From Microbacterium oleivorans (GTDB lineage Bacteria; Actinomycetota; Actinomycetes; Actinomycetales; Microbacteriaceae): a stretch of DNA of 64,000 bases. The translations under genes and the position numbers were made by a program. Under the pieces are notes generated by a model that saw only the letters and a program-made list of their open reading frames with translations, had not been told where the DNA came from and did not search any database. This document shows, piece after piece, positions 18,264-28,100 of the stretch (its first letter is position 1; the number at the start of each line of letters is the position of its first letter). The DNA is taken from contig NZ_LSTV01000001.1 in NCBI RefSeq assembly GCF_001644225.1, positions 868,001 to 932,000 on the forward strand, read 5' to 3'.

Positions 18264-18817
18264 CCGAGCTCACCTCTCCCGCCGCGTTCCCGAAGACCTC
18301 GGGGCGTCGTAAGGGCTACGCCCCGCGCGCAGTCGACGACTTCCTCGCCTCCGCGCGCGCCGCGTTCGAGGCCGACGGCACCGACCTGACCGCCGCCGAC
18401 ATCCGCGGCGCCGCGTTCCCACTGGTGCGCGAGGGTTATGCGATCGACGCCGTCGACGCGGCCCTGGCCCGCATCGAGGATGCTTTCGCGCAGCGCGAGC
18501 GATCGACGGCGATGACTCGGCGCGGCGCGCGCGCCTGGGTGGGGGCATCCCGTGCGCTGGCGCAGGAGATCCTCGACCGCCTCTCACGCAAGCCGCGACA
18601 GCGCTTCCGTCGTGTGTCCCCGCTCCGTTTCGGATACCGCGTCGACGAAGTGGATCTCGTCGCGGCGCGGATCGCACGCTACCTCGAATCCGGCGAGGGG
18701 CTGACGATCGAACAGGTCCGCTCGGTCGCCTTCCGAATGCAGCTCCGAGGGTACGACGAGGCGCAGGTCGACGCCGTCCTCGACGCCGTCGTCGACGTCA
18801 TGCAGTCCGTCGGTTGA
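18260..18817 (+). CDS. Small protein with two DivIVA-like repeats
   Basis: The 185-residue protein contains two copies of a DivIVA N-terminal-like pattern: GYAPRAVDDFLASARAAF with FPLVREGYAIDAVDAALARI, and FGYRVDEVDLVAARIARYL with LRGYDEAQVDAVLDAVVDVM. DivIVA domains bind curved membrane and organise polar growth in actinobacteria. No long coiled coil is present, so it is not the main DivIVA/Wag31. It is translationally coupled to cdsA (ATGA), suggesting a link between lipid supply and envelope growth, which is inference. Confidence 0.8.
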   Translation: MTELTSPAAFPKTSGRRKGYAPRAVDDFLASARAAFEADGTDLTAADIRGAAFPLVREGYAIDAVDAALARIEDAFAQRERSTAMTRRGARAWVGASRALAQEILDRLSRKPRQRFRRVSPLRFGYRVDEVDLVAARIARYLESGEGLTIEQVRSVAFRMQLRGYDEAQVDAVLDAVVDVMQSVG

Positions 18818-18844
18818 TGCGTGGCGGGTGCCTTCCGTCGCCGA

Positions 18845-18850
18845 TATGAT
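18845..18850 (+). promoter_or_regulatory. -10 box (TATGAT) before the transglycosylase-like gene
   Basis: TATGAT ends 9 nt before the GTG at 18860, favouring that start over the GTG at 18821. GGGAG in the spacer is only 3 nt from the start. Confidence 0.5.
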
Positions 18851-18859
18851 CGGGAGACT

Positions 18860-19579
18860 GTGAGTTCCGGCAACGAGATCTTCCCATCGCGCGCCGGCGT
18901 CGCGACGCAGACCGTCCGGCGCTCCGTGCGCGCGGCTCCGCGATCGCGCTGGTCGCGTCGCCGGAGTGTGCTGGCCGTCTTCTCGGTGGTCGCCACCGCG
19001 GGATTCGTCGCCGCCACGCTCGTTCCGCTGGTCTCATTCCCCGCCCCTGCCGAGGCGACGCAACTCGACCCGCTCTCGCTCTACGCGTCGGCGGTCGAGG
19101 ACGCGCAGCGTTTCCAGGCAGGGGACGCTCCGGCCGTCGAGCTCGAGCGTGCGAGTGAGTACACCGTCTATGTGAAGCCCACCCCGACGCCGCCTCCGCA
19201 GCCCCCGGCCGCATCGTCCTCGGCGAAGCGGTCGTCCTCGTCCTCCTCCTGGCAGCCGCCTTTCGTCTCGCCGAATCCCGGCAGTGCGCAGGCCATCGCC
19301 TACGACATGGTGACCGCTCGCGGCTGGGGGGACTCGGAGTTCGCCTGCCTCGTCGCGCTCTGGAAGAAGGAATCCGGCTGGCGGGTGAACGCCTACAACG
19401 CCTCGAGCGGTGCCTACGGCATCCCGCAGGCCACGCCGGGCCGCAAGATGTCCTCGGTCGGATCCGACTGGGAGACGAACCCCGCGACCCAGATCACGTG
19501 GGGCCTGAAGTACATCCAGGGCCGCTACGGCACCCCGTGCGGCGCCTGGGGGAAGTCACAGCGCTCGGGCTGGTACTGA
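18860..19579 (+). CDS. Secreted lytic-transglycosylase-like protein
   Basis: The 239-residue protein has a basic N-terminus, a hydrophobic signal/anchor (about residues 36-60) ending PAPAEA, a Pro- and Ser-rich linker (residues 108-135), and a C-terminal SLT/Apf-like domain. The likely catalytic Glu is in LWKKESGWRVNAYN, followed by SSGAYGIPQATPG and WGLKYIQGRYGTPCGAW. Such proteins cleave or bind peptidoglycan outside the cell. The start was set by the TATGAT box. Confidence 0.88.
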   Translation: MSSGNEIFPSRAGVATQTVRRSVRAAPRSRWSRRRSVLAVFSVVATAGFVAATLVPLVSFPAPAEATQLDPLSLYASAVEDAQRFQAGDAPAVELERASEYTVYVKPTPTPPPQPPAASSSAKRSSSSSSWQPPFVSPNPGSAQAIAYDMVTARGWGDSEFACLVALWKKESGWRVNAYNASSGAYGIPQATPGRKMSSVGSDWETNPATQITWGLKYIQGRYGTPCGAWGKSQRSGWY

Positions 19580-19582
19580 ACC

Positions 19583-19864
19583 GTGCCCCGGTCGAATCGG
19601 CGCAAGCCCAGCGGTCCTGACGCGTCGTTCGACCGTCTTCTCGCGGGCTGGAAGCGCACGGAGCAGCGCCGCGGTGTCGAGTGGACGGTGCAGCCGGTGT
19701 CCGCCGTCCAGGCGCAGAAGGACTACGTGTGCCCGGGATGCGGACGGGCGGTGGCGGCCGGGACGGCGCACGTCGTCGTCTGGCGTGCCGACGGTGTGCT
19801 GGGGGATGCCGCGGACCTGGCCGCGAGGCGGCACTGGCACACGGCGTGCTGGCGGATCGCCTGA
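19583..19864 (+). CDS. Small protein with a putative zinc site
   Basis: The 93-residue basic cytoplasmic protein has CPGCGRAV in the middle and RRHWHTACW near the end. The spacing of CxxC with HxHxxC suggests a zinc-binding knuckle of the treble-clef/zinc-ribbon kind. I do not recognise a family function. It follows the transglycosylase gene by 3 nt (GTG start) and ends abutting the stop of the opposing transporter. Confidence 0.75.
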   Translation: MPRSNRRKPSGPDASFDRLLAGWKRTEQRRGVEWTVQPVSAVQAQKDYVCPGCGRAVAAGTAHVVVWRADGVLGDAADLAARRHWHTACWRIA

Positions 19865-20938
19865 TCAGAGTTCGTTCTGGCGGGGGATCAGCACCTGGCG
19901 GTAGATGATCAGAACGCTCGCTGCCACCGGGATCGCGATGAGCGCACCCAGTAGGCCGAGGAGTGATCCACCCGCAAGGGCGGCGATCACGACCACGGCG
20001 CCGGGTACCGAGACGGCCCGACTCATGATCCTGGGGGAGAGGAAATACGCCTCGACTTGCATGTAGACGAGGTACCAGACGAGGGCGACGAGCGCGGTCA
20101 ACGGCGACGCGAGCCCCAGGCAGGCGATCACGATGATGGCGGATCCGGTCAGGGTTCCCACCAGCGGAATCAACGAGAAGAAGAAGGCGATCACGGCCAG
20201 GACTGCGGGGAACGGCGCCTTGATGATGGTGAGGAAGATGGCGCTCAGGATGCCGTTGATCGCGCCGAGGACGACCTGCCCCATGACGTAGTAGCCGACG
20301 GACGCCGTGATCTGCTCGGAGAGCCCGACGAAGCGCTCGCGCTTCGAGGCCGGTGCCAGTTGGTAGACGGAGCGCTTGAGGGAGCGCATCGAAGCGGTGA
20401 AGTAGATCGTCAGGATGAGGACGATGATGGTCCCCGTCGCCGTCGCGACGATCCCCGCACCGAAGGAGAGCAGGCCGGTGCCGAGGGCCGCTCCGATGTC
20501 GGCGAAGTCGAGCCCGTTCCACCAATCGTTGACGTAGCCCAACACCATGTCGACCTGCAGCAGGGGGAACGTGTGCGAGAGCCAGTCCCGCGCGACCGTG
20601 ACCGGGTTCCACTCCTGATCGACCGCGCTCTCCACCAGTGTCTGGATCTGCTGGACGAGCTTGGCGATCTGGTCGACGAGGACCGGGACCACGATGAGCA
20701 CGAGCGCCGTCGCGATGGCGAGGAGGCCCGCGAAGGTCGCCAGCAGCGCGCCCCAGCGGGGGAGTCCGCGGCGTTCGAAGAACGACACGACGGGGTCGAG
20801 TCCCAGCGCGAGGAAGAGGGCCGTCCCGATGTAGAGCAGGACGGTCGACAGGGTCTGCACCCCGGTGAGGATGAGGATGCCGACGCCCACGCCGAGGGTG
20901 GCGATCAGCGCGGTGCGGAACGGATGCTGGATCTTCAC
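19865..20938 (-). CDS. AI-2E family transporter (TqsA/PerM-like)
   Basis: The 357-residue membrane protein has about eight helices, with the usual AI-2E family pattern: two early helices, a large hydrophilic segment (residues 90-150), and a C-terminal bundle containing FFFSLIPLVGTLTG and MQVEAYFLSPRIMSRAV. Family members export diverse small molecules or act as Na+/H+ antiporters, so AI-2 transport is not implied. The GTG at 20938 has GGGAGAGGG upstream; a longer open frame into the divergent region is not supported. Confidence 0.9.
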   Translation of the reverse strand: MKIQHPFRTALIATLGVGVGILILTGVQTLSTVLLYIGTALFLALGLDPVVSFFERRGLPRWGALLATFAGLLAIATALVLIVVPVLVDQIAKLVQQIQTLVESAVDQEWNPVTVARDWLSHTFPLLQVDMVLGYVNDWWNGLDFADIGAALGTGLLSFGAGIVATATGTIIVLILTIYFTASMRSLKRSVYQLAPASKRERFVGLSEQITASVGYYVMGQVVLGAINGILSAIFLTIIKAPFPAVLAVIAFFFSLIPLVGTLTGSAIIVIACLGLASPLTALVALVWYLVYMQVEAYFLSPRIMSRAVSVPGAVVVIAALAGGSLLGLLGALIAIPVAASVLIIYRQVLIPRQNEL

Positions 20939-21095
20939 GGTGCCCTCTCCCAGGTCTTCCCTCACCCTAGTTCGCCGATGCGCCCGGGCGCGGGAACGAC
21001 GCCCTCCCACGCGTTTGCCAGCACCGTTCGCTAGGCTGGAATGTCGAATGATCGGCCGTGCACCCCGGATGCCGGCTGGAGGAGGGCGGCAGTTC

Positions 21096-22874
21096 GTGAG
21101 ATTCGTGTGGGCGATCATCGCCTTCGTCCTTGCCACGCTGATGATCGGCGCCGGAGTGGCTCAGCGCACGATCCTCGAGGCACCGGCGACCGAGACGGCG
21201 ACCCTCACGACGGATGCCGACGCCCCCTACGTCCTCATCGACGGTGCGGTCCTCGCCAGCCACCCGGGCGCGCAGACCCTCCGCATCGCGGGCGACGGCC
21301 CGGTCTTCGCCGCCTACGGTCGGACGCAGGACATCGCGGCGTGGCTGGCTCCCACCGAGTACGTCCATGTGACCCTCGGCGCCGAGGACCTGCCCGTCTC
21401 CGAGACCGTCGCCGCGTCGGCCCCCGTCGAGGGCGATGCGCCGACCGCGGCGCCCGCCGGGTCCGACCTCTGGCTGGACGAGTTCGAGCAGGACGGGTCT
21501 CTCGCCACCACCCTCCGCCTCCCCGCGGACATGAGCGTTCTGGTCGCCTCGGACGGCACCGCGGCGGCCCCCTCCGAGCTGAGCGTCACCTGGCCGACCG
21601 GCGCGACCACGCCGTGGGCGGGACCGCTGCTGGCCGGCGGCATCCTGATGGCCGTCGTGGGCCTCGTCCTGTACATCCTCGCTCTGCGTCACGTCCGGCG
21701 ATCCCGGGGTCCGCGTCGCAAGGGTCTGCCGACCACTGCGACGCAACCCATCGACCTCTCGGTCGAGCAGGCGGAGAAGGGCGTCATCACGGCGGCTCCC
21801 GCGCGGAAGCGACTCGGCCGCGGACGGCGCCCGTTCGTCGCGCTCTCCGCCCTCCTCGTCGGCGGGATCGCGCTCACCGGCTGCTCGCCCGACGCCTGGC
21901 CCGACCTGCAGCCCGAGGCGACGCCATCGCCCTCGGCATCCGTCATCGTGCCCGAGGGCCAGGGAGCGCCCGCCGTGACGAAGACGCAGGCCGAGCGCAT
22001 CCTCGGCCGGATCTCCGAGCAGGTCGCCGCCGCCGACGAGGCGAAGGACCCGAAGGCCGCGGCACTGCGGCTCACGGGGCCCGCCCTCACCGAGCGCAAG
22101 ACGAACTACCGGCTCCGCACCGAGCTCCCCGATGCCGACCCGCTGCCCGCCATCCCCGCCGGCACGATGACCGCGCTCCTGCCGCAGGCGAAGAACGACT
22201 GGCCGCGCATGTTCATGGCGGTGGTCGAGGACGCGGACGGCGTCGCCACCGTCATGACGGCGACGCAGAGCGACCCGTGGGCCGAGTACAAGGTCGCCTA
22301 CATCTCGAGTCTCCGCGCCGATGCCACAATGAACCTCGCCGCGGAGTACGTCGGTGCCGTGGCCGTCGAGCCCAACTCACCGTTCCTCCTCATGCCGCCC
22401 GAGAACCTGGCCGCGGCGTATGCCGACGTCCTCGACAAGGGCGACAAGAGCGAGTTCGCCGCCCTGTTCGATGAGAAGACCGACACGTTCCGCTCCCTCG
22501 TCGCCGAGAACCGCGCGGCCGTCCTGAAGAAGTTCAATGAGACCGGTGAGGAGACCGGCCGGGTCTCGTTCCAGGCCGAGCCCGGCGATTCCGAGCCGCT
22601 CTCGCTCGTCACACTCGACAGCGGCGCGATCGTGGCCGTCACCGTCACGGAGAACGAGACCGCCGTCCCGACAGATTCCGACGCCGTGATCAAGCTCGGC
22701 GAGAACGTCGTCGTGAAGGCGCTCTCGGGCGTCTCGCAGTCGAGCACCGGCTTCCAGACCCGCTACACCGATCAGCTGTACTTCTTCGTGCCCGCGCAGG
22801 GATCGAACGACAAGATCCAGCTGCTCGCCTCCCGTTCCAACGTCCTCGACGCCAAGGTGGTTAAGAAAGAGTGA
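21096..22874 (+). CDS. Large membrane protein with an internal lipobox, unknown function
   Basis: The 592-residue protein has a first helix (residues 4-22), an extracytoplasmic-type domain (25-170), a second helix (about 176-197), a basic stretch, a third hydrophobic segment (245-262) ending in the lipobox-like LTGC at Cys263, then a 330-residue soluble domain. The GTG at 21096 has GGAGGAGGG 9 nt upstream; the ATG at 21048 lies 10 nt after a TAGGCT -10 and is the alternative. The layout looks like a bitopic protein joined to a lipoprotein. It overlaps the next gene by 4 nt. Function unknown. Confidence 0.82.
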   Translation: MRFVWAIIAFVLATLMIGAGVAQRTILEAPATETATLTTDADAPYVLIDGAVLASHPGAQTLRIAGDGPVFAAYGRTQDIAAWLAPTEYVHVTLGAEDLPVSETVAASAPVEGDAPTAAPAGSDLWLDEFEQDGSLATTLRLPADMSVLVASDGTAAAPSELSVTWPTGATTPWAGPLLAGGILMAVVGLVLYILALRHVRRSRGPRRKGLPTTATQPIDLSVEQAEKGVITAAPARKRLGRGRRPFVALSALLVGGIALTGCSPDAWPDLQPEATPSPSASVIVPEGQGAPAVTKTQAERILGRISEQVAAADEAKDPKAAALRLTGPALTERKTNYRLRTELPDADPLPAIPAGTMTALLPQAKNDWPRMFMAVVEDADGVATVMTATQSDPWAEYKVAYISSLRADATMNLAAEYVGAVAVEPNSPFLLMPPENLAAAYADVLDKGDKSEFAALFDEKTDTFRSLVAENRAAVLKKFNETGEETGRVSFQAEPGDSEPLSLVTLDSGAIVAVTVTENETAVPTDSDAVIKLGENVVVKALSGVSQSSTGFQTRYTDQLYFFVPAQGSNDKIQLLASRSNVLDAKVVKKE

Positions 22875-23806
22875 GCACCCCCGCACCCGGCGCCGTCCTC
22901 CGCGGCGCCGTCGATCTCTCGTCCCTCCGCAACCGGCCCGCGGGACAGCCCGAGGGCGCCGCGCCCGCCGGCGGCGGGGCCCCGGCATCCCGCCTCATCT
23001 TCGACGTGACGGATGCCGACTTCGGTCAGGTCCTCGAGCTGTCGCGGACCGTCCCCGTCGTCGTCGACCTCTGGGCCGACTGGTGTGGCCCCTGCAAGCA
23101 GCTGAGCCCCGTGCTCGAGAAGCTCGTGACCGAGCTCAGCGGCCGGCTCGTGCTCGCGAAGGTGGACGTCGACGCGAACCCGCAGCTCGCGCAGAGCTTC
23201 CGTGCGCAGTCGATCCCGCTCGTCGTCGCCCTCGTCGCCGGTCAGCCCGTCCAGCTCTTCACGGGGGCCGTGCCGGAGGCGCAGGTGCGCGAGGTCTTCA
23301 CGCAACTGCTGCAGCTCGCCGCGCAGCACGGGGTGACCGGGACGGTGCCCGTCGAGGGCGCTGAGACGGATGCCGAGGACCGCCCGGCCGCCTTACCGCC
23401 GCTCCATCAGGCGGCTTTCGACGCCATCGAGTCCGGTGACTACCAGGCCGCCGCGGCAGCGTACGAGCAGGCTCTCGCCGAGAACCCCCGCGACGAGGAC
23501 GCGAAAGCCGGCCTCGCGCAGGTGCATCTGCTCGGCCGTGTGCAGAACCTGGACCTCGCCGCGGCGCGCGCCGCTGCCGCTGCCGCTCCGCACGACGTCG
23601 AGGCGCAGTTCGCCGTCGCCGATCTGGATCTCGCCGGCGGGCACGTCGACGACGCGTTCGCGCGACTGCTGGATCTGTTCGCCGCCCTGCCGGCGGACGA
23701 GCGCGCGCCCGTGCGGGCACGTCTGCTCGAACTCTTCGGCGTCGTGGGCGACGCAGACCCTCGGGTCATCCGAGCGCGGGGACGACTCGCGAGTCTGCTC
23801 TTCTGA
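22871..23806 (+). CDS. Thioredoxin-TPR protein, YbbN/CnoX-like
   Basis: The 311-residue protein has a disordered Gly/Pro/Ala-rich N-terminus (1-40), a thioredoxin domain with an intact WCGPC site (Cys72, Cys75), and a C-terminal TPR-like region (AAFDAIESGDYQAAAAAYEQALAENPRDEDAKAGL in two helices, described here as one repeat). E. coli CnoX is a chlorine-activated holdase whose active site is SXXC, so the retained CXXC here suggests true redox activity. It is coupled to the preceding membrane protein by a GTGA overlap. Confidence 0.9.
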   Translation: MSTPAPGAVLRGAVDLSSLRNRPAGQPEGAAPAGGGAPASRLIFDVTDADFGQVLELSRTVPVVVDLWADWCGPCKQLSPVLEKLVTELSGRLVLAKVDVDANPQLAQSFRAQSIPLVVALVAGQPVQLFTGAVPEAQVREVFTQLLQLAAQHGVTGTVPVEGAETDAEDRPAALPPLHQAAFDAIESGDYQAAAAAYEQALAENPRDEDAKAGLAQVHLLGRVQNLDLAAARAAAAAAPHDVEAQFAVADLDLAGGHVDDAFARLLDLFAALPADERAPVRARLLELFGVVGDADPRVIRARGRLASLLF

Positions 23807-23813
23807 CAGAGGA

Positions 23814-23845
23814 AAGGGGGTCCGGGCATCAGCCCGGACCCCCTT
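23814..23845. terminator. Bidirectional hairpin terminator between the thioredoxin gene and glgB
   Basis: A 14-bp stem (AAGGGGGTCCGGGC with its complement) and an ATCA loop sit between convergent genes. AA on one side and TT on the other allow use from both strands. Confidence 0.8.
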
Positions 23846-23848
23846 ATC

Positions 23849-25984
23849 TCACGCCCGGTGACGGAGCCAGAGGACGCCGAGCGGCGGCAGGACGACCGAG
23901 GCGGTGCCGTCGGCATCCGTCGTCACGCCGCCGAAGTTGCCGACCCCGGAACCGCCGAACTCCTGCGCGTCGCTGTTGAGGATCTCGGCCCACGCGCCGG
24001 CCTCGGGCAGGGTGATCCGCACGTCGTGGCGGGGGGAGCCGGCGAAGTTGCACAGGACGACGACCGTGCCGCCGTCGTGGTCGCGGCGGGCGAACCCGAG
24101 GATGTTGCCGTCGGGGGTGTGCGGCCAGACGCGCGAGAAGGCCGACCCGTCGGTGTCGCGCGACCACAGCGGCGCCTCGTCCCGGTAGGTGCGGTTGAGG
24201 GCGGCGACGAAGTGCTGCAACTGCTGGTGCGCCGGCTGATCCAGCATCCACCAGTCCAGGCCGCGCCCCTCGGACCATTCGGACATCTGCCCGAACTCCT
24301 GCCCCATGAACAGGAGCTGCTTGCCCGGGTGCCCCCACATGTACGCCAGGAAGGCTCGCATGTTGGCGAGCTGCTGCCAGTGGTCGCCCGGCATCCGAGT
24401 GAACAGCGACCCCTTGCCGTGGACGACCTCGTCGTGGCTGATGGGGAGGACGAAGTTCTCGCTGAACGCGTAGACGAACGAGAACGAGAGTTCGCCCTCA
24501 TGGTGCGAGCGGTAGAGCGGGTCGCGGCCGATGTAGACGAGCGAGTCGTTCATCCAGCCCATGTTCCACTTGAAGCCGAACCCGAGACCGCCCTGACTCG
24601 TCGGCGCCGTGACGCCGGGGAAGCTCGTCGACTCCTCGGCGATCATGGCGATCCCCGGGTGGCGCTTGTAGGCCGTGGCGTTGACCTCCTGCAGGAAGCG
24701 AATCGCCTCGAGGTTCTCGCGGCCGCCGTGGATGTTCGGCTCCCACTGCCCCTCCTCGCGGGAGTAGTCCAAGTAGAGCATCGAGGCGACGGCGTCGACA
24801 CGCAGGCCGTCGACGTGGAACTCCTCGAACCAGTAGAGCGCGTTCGCGACGAGGAAGTTCCGCACCTCGTTGCGCCCGTAGTCGAAGATGTACGTGCCCC
24901 AGTCGCGGTGCTCGCCACGCCGGGGATCCGGGTGCTCGTAGAGCGGGGCTCCGTCGAAGCGCGCGAGCGCGAACTCGTCCTTCGGGAAGTGCCCGGGCAC
25001 CCAGTCCATGATGACGCCGATGCCCGCCTGGTGCAGCCGGTCGATGAGATAGCGGAGGTCGTCGGGGCTGCCGAAGCGGCTCGTCGGGGCGTAGTAGCCC
25101 GTCACCTGATAGCCCCAGGAGCCCCCGAAGGGGTGCTCGGCGAGCGGGAGGAACTCGACGTGGGTGAAGCCCTGCGCCCCCACGTAGTCCACGAGCTCGT
25201 CGGCGGCGTCGCGGTAGCTGAGACCGGGCCGCCACGAGCCGAGATGGAGCTCGTAGGTGGACATCGGCTTGTCGTGCACGGAGCCCGACGCCCGCGCGGT
25301 GATCCATTCGTCGTCCGACCAGGTGTACTCGCTCTCCGTGACGACGGACGCCGTCGCGGGCGGGACCTCGGCGGCCCGGGCCATCGGGTCGGCCTTCATC
25401 ACCCAGTGGCCCGCGGCGGTGAGGATCTCGAACTTGTAGGCCGAGCCCGCACCGATACCCGGGACGAACAGTTCCCAGACGCCACTCGAGCCGAGCGAGC
25501 GCATGGCGTGCTGGGTGCCGTCCCACCCGTTCAGATCGCCGACGACGCGGACGGCCCGGGCGTTGGGCGCCCACACCGCGAAGGAGACGCCGCTGACGGG
25601 GCCGTAGTGGCGGACGTGGGCCCCGAGGACGGTCCACAGCTGCTCGTGGCGCCCCTCGCGGATGAGGTGCAGGTCCATCTCGCCGAGCGACGGCAGATGC
25701 CGGTACGGGTCGTCCACGCGGTAGTCGGGAGCGCCCTCGTACGTCGCGACGAGATCGTAGGCGGTCGGCTGCGTCTCGGTGACGCCCTCCCAGACCCCTT
25801 GACGGATGTGCTCGAGCTCGACGCGGGAGCCGTCGGCCAGCACGGCGGTCACGGTCTGCGCGAAGGGGCGCCGCGCCCGGATCACCCATTCGTCGCCCTC
25901 GGGGTGCGGGCCCAGCACGTCGTGGGGGGCGTGGTAGGCGCCGGCACCGACGGCATCCAGGATCGAATCATCGGGACGAGTCAT
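23849..25984 (-). CDS. glgB: 1,4-alpha-glucan branching enzyme GlgB
   Basis: Introduces alpha-1,6 branches into glycogen-like glucan. The 711-residue protein has the N-terminal CBM48 module (about 100-200) and a GH13 barrel with [14 protein letters not shown] (nucleophile Asp), [12 protein letters not shown] (acid Glu) and [13 protein letters not shown] (transition-state Asp). The ATG at 25984 overlaps the glgE stop as ATGA; an upstream extension is rejected. Last gene of the glgX-glgE-glgB series. Confidence 0.97.
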   Translation of the reverse strand: MTRPDDSILDAVGAGAYHAPHDVLGPHPEGDEWVIRARRPFAQTVTAVLADGSRVELEHIRQGVWEGVTETQPTAYDLVATYEGAPDYRVDDPYRHLPSLGEMDLHLIREGRHEQLWTVLGAHVRHYGPVSGVSFAVWAPNARAVRVVGDLNGWDGTQHAMRSLGSSGVWELFVPGIGAGSAYKFEILTAAGHWVMKADPMARAAEVPPATASVVTESEYTWSDDEWITARASGSVHDKPMSTYELHLGSWRPGLSYRDAADELVDYVGAQGFTHVEFLPLAEHPFGGSWGYQVTGYYAPTSRFGSPDDLRYLIDRLHQAGIGVIMDWVPGHFPKDEFALARFDGAPLYEHPDPRRGEHRDWGTYIFDYGRNEVRNFLVANALYWFEEFHVDGLRVDAVASMLYLDYSREEGQWEPNIHGGRENLEAIRFLQEVNATAYKRHPGIAMIAEESTSFPGVTAPTSQGGLGFGFKWNMGWMNDSLVYIGRDPLYRSHHEGELSFSFVYAFSENFVLPISHDEVVHGKGSLFTRMPGDHWQQLANMRAFLAYMWGHPGKQLLFMGQEFGQMSEWSEGRGLDWWMLDQPAHQQLQHFVAALNRTYRDEAPLWSRDTDGSAFSRVWPHTPDGNILGFARRDHDGGTVVVLCNFAGSPRHDVRITLPEAGAWAEILNSDAQEFGGSGVGNFGGVTTDADGTASVVLPPLGVLWLRHRA

Positions 25985-28056
25985 GAGTGTGCCTTCACGT
26001 GGAGGATGTGGACGGGTTCGGCGAAAGCGTCGAGTCGGACGTAGTTGTGCTCGTTCCACGTCCAGCGCGCGCCGGTGAGGAGGTCCTCGACCTCGTAGTC
26101 GTGGCCGCGGGGGAGTCCCCAGATCTGCGAATCGACGTGCACCGTCGTCTCGCGTGCTGAGTGCGGGTCGACGTTCACGACGACGATGATCGTGTCGGAT
26201 TCGCCGCGCTCGGCCACCGCCGCGGGCAGGTGCTTCACGTAGGCGACGATCGCGTCGTCATCCGTGCCCTGCAGGTGCAGACCGCGCAGCTGCCGGAGCG
26301 CGGGATGCGCCCGGCGGATCTCGTTCAGCCGCCGGAGGTACGGGGCGAGGGAGTCGCCCGCGGCCTCGGCCCCCGCCCAGTCGCGGAACTTGTACTCGTA
26401 CTTCTCGTTGTCGATGTTCTCCTCGGACCCCGGGCGGGCGACGTTCTCGTAGAGCTCGTATCCCGCGTAGACGCCGTAGCTGGCCCCCGCGGTGGCCGCG
26501 AGAGCGGCGCGGATCCGGTAGGCGGGGCGACCGCCGAACTGCAGGTACTCGGTCAGGATGTCGGGGGTGTTGACGAAGAGGTTCGGGCGCATGAAATCCG
26601 CCGTCTCGTCCGAGATCGAGGCGAAGAACTCCTCGAGCTCGGTCTTCGTGTTGCGCCACGTGAAGTACGAGTAGCTCTGCTGGAAACCGCTCTGTGCGAG
26701 GGCCCGCATCGGCGTGGGGCGGGTGAACGCCTCGGCCAGGAAGACGACGTCGGGGTGCTCGGCGTTGACGGTGCGGATCAGCCACTCCCAGAACTGCAGC
26801 GGCTTGGTGTGGGGGTTGTCGACGCGGAAGATCTTCACCCCCTGTCGGATCCAGTGCTGGACGATGCGCAGCACCTCGGCGCGGATGCCGACCGGGTCGT
26901 TGTCGAAGTTGACCGGGTAGATGTCCTGGTACTTCTTCGGCGGGTTCTCCGCGAAGGCGATCGAACCGTCCGGCAGCGTCGTGAACCACTCCGGGTGCTC
27001 GGTCACCCAGGGGTGGTCGGGAGCGGCCTGGAGGGCGAGGTCCAGGGCGATCTCCAGGCCGTGGGCGTTCGCGGTGTCCACGAACGCGCGGAAGTCCTCG
27101 AGCGTCCCGAGGTCGGGGTGGACCGCATCGTGTCCGCCGTCCGCTGAGCCGATGGCCCACGGCGATCCCGGGTCTTCGGGACCGGCGTTCAGGGTGTTGT
27201 TGGGGCCCTTGCGGTTCACCTCGCCGATCGGGTGGATGGGCGGGAGGTAGACCACGTCGAAGCCCATCGCGGCGACGGCGGGGAGGCGTTCGGCCGCCGT
27301 CCGGAAGGTGCCGCTGCGGACGGCGCCGTCGGGCAGGCGGACCGCCCCCTCGGAGCGCGGGAAGAACTCGTACCAGGCGCCGACGCCGGCACGCTCGCGC
27401 TCGACGAGGAGCGTGTTCTCCTCGTGGAGGGTGTGGAGGGAGAGGGCGGGGCGGTCGGCGAACACCCGGGCGAGCCCCGGGTCGCGCACCACGATGAGCG
27501 CCGCCTCGTCGTCCACGGCGTCATCGCGGAGGGCGCGCGCCGCGGAGGTCAGGGCGCTGCGCTCCTCGACCGGACGGGTCTTCTCCGCGGCGGCGCGCTC
27601 GAACAGCCGCGCGCCCATCTCCCGCATGAGGATCGGATCGACACCCGCGGCGATCTTCAGCTCGGCTGCATGACGCCAGGTCGCGTAGTCGTCGGCGAAC
27701 GTCTCGAAACGGAACTTCCACGTCCCCTGCTCGAGGGGTGCCACAATGACGCGCCAATTGTCGAAGCCGTCGTCGAGAGGCCGGAGCCGGTGGAGCGTGA
27801 CCGCGCCCGAGGGCGCCGTCAGACGCAGGTGCACGCCGATGCGGTCGTGTCCCTCGCGGAAAGCGGCGACTGTGAACGGCACCGCCTCGCCGACGAACGC
27901 GGTCGGCGCGAACCGGCCGCCCGGGACGCTGGGGCGGTGGGAGGCGATCGGGATACGGCCGTTGCGGATGCCGGCATCCTTCCTGGTCGCCTTCACCGGC
28001 CGGACCGGGATCTCAGCGGAGCTGCGGACGGAAGCGGGGGAGATCTGTGTGGCCAC
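25981..28056 (-). CDS. glgE: Alpha-1,4-glucan:maltose-1-phosphate maltosyltransferase GlgE
   Basis: GlgE extends alpha-1,4-glucan with maltosyl units from maltose 1-phosphate. The 691-residue protein has the GlgE-specific N-terminal domain ([25 protein letters not shown], about 33-57) and a GH13 barrel with nucleophile in [18 protein letters not shown] and acid Glu in FLAEAFTRP. The mid-section [27 protein letters not shown] is also GlgE-type (not trehalose synthase). It is 44 nt downstream of glgX and coupled to glgB. Neither treS-pep2 nor glgM, which supply maltose 1-phosphate, is nearby. Confidence 0.96.
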   Translation of the reverse strand: MATQISPASVRSSAEIPVRPVKATRKDAGIRNGRIPIASHRPSVPGGRFAPTAFVGEAVPFTVAAFREGHDRIGVHLRLTAPSGAVTLHRLRPLDDGFDNWRVIVAPLEQGTWKFRFETFADDYATWRHAAELKIAAGVDPILMREMGARLFERAAAEKTRPVEERSALTSAARALRDDAVDDEAALIVVRDPGLARVFADRPALSLHTLHEENTLLVERERAGVGAWYEFFPRSEGAVRLPDGAVRSGTFRTAAERLPAVAAMGFDVVYLPPIHPIGEVNRKGPNNTLNAGPEDPGSPWAIGSADGGHDAVHPDLGTLEDFRAFVDTANAHGLEIALDLALQAAPDHPWVTEHPEWFTTLPDGSIAFAENPPKKYQDIYPVNFDNDPVGIRAEVLRIVQHWIRQGVKIFRVDNPHTKPLQFWEWLIRTVNAEHPDVVFLAEAFTRPTPMRALAQSGFQQSYSYFTWRNTKTELEEFFASISDETADFMRPNLFVNTPDILTEYLQFGGRPAYRIRAALAATAGASYGVYAGYELYENVARPGSEENIDNEKYEYKFRDWAGAEAAGDSLAPYLRRLNEIRRAHPALRQLRGLHLQGTDDDAIVAYVKHLPAAVAERGESDTIIVVVNVDPHSARETTVHVDSQIWGLPRGHDYEVEDLLTGARWTWNEHNYVRLDAFAEPVHILHVKAHS

Positions 28057-28100
28057 GTTCCGAACCTACCGGTGCCGAGGAAGGCTCGAAACGGCCTGGA

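Noticed and set aside
19865..20938. Naming the AI-2E protein an autoinducer-2 exporter
   Set aside because: The family is functionally mixed and there is no luxS or related gene in view.
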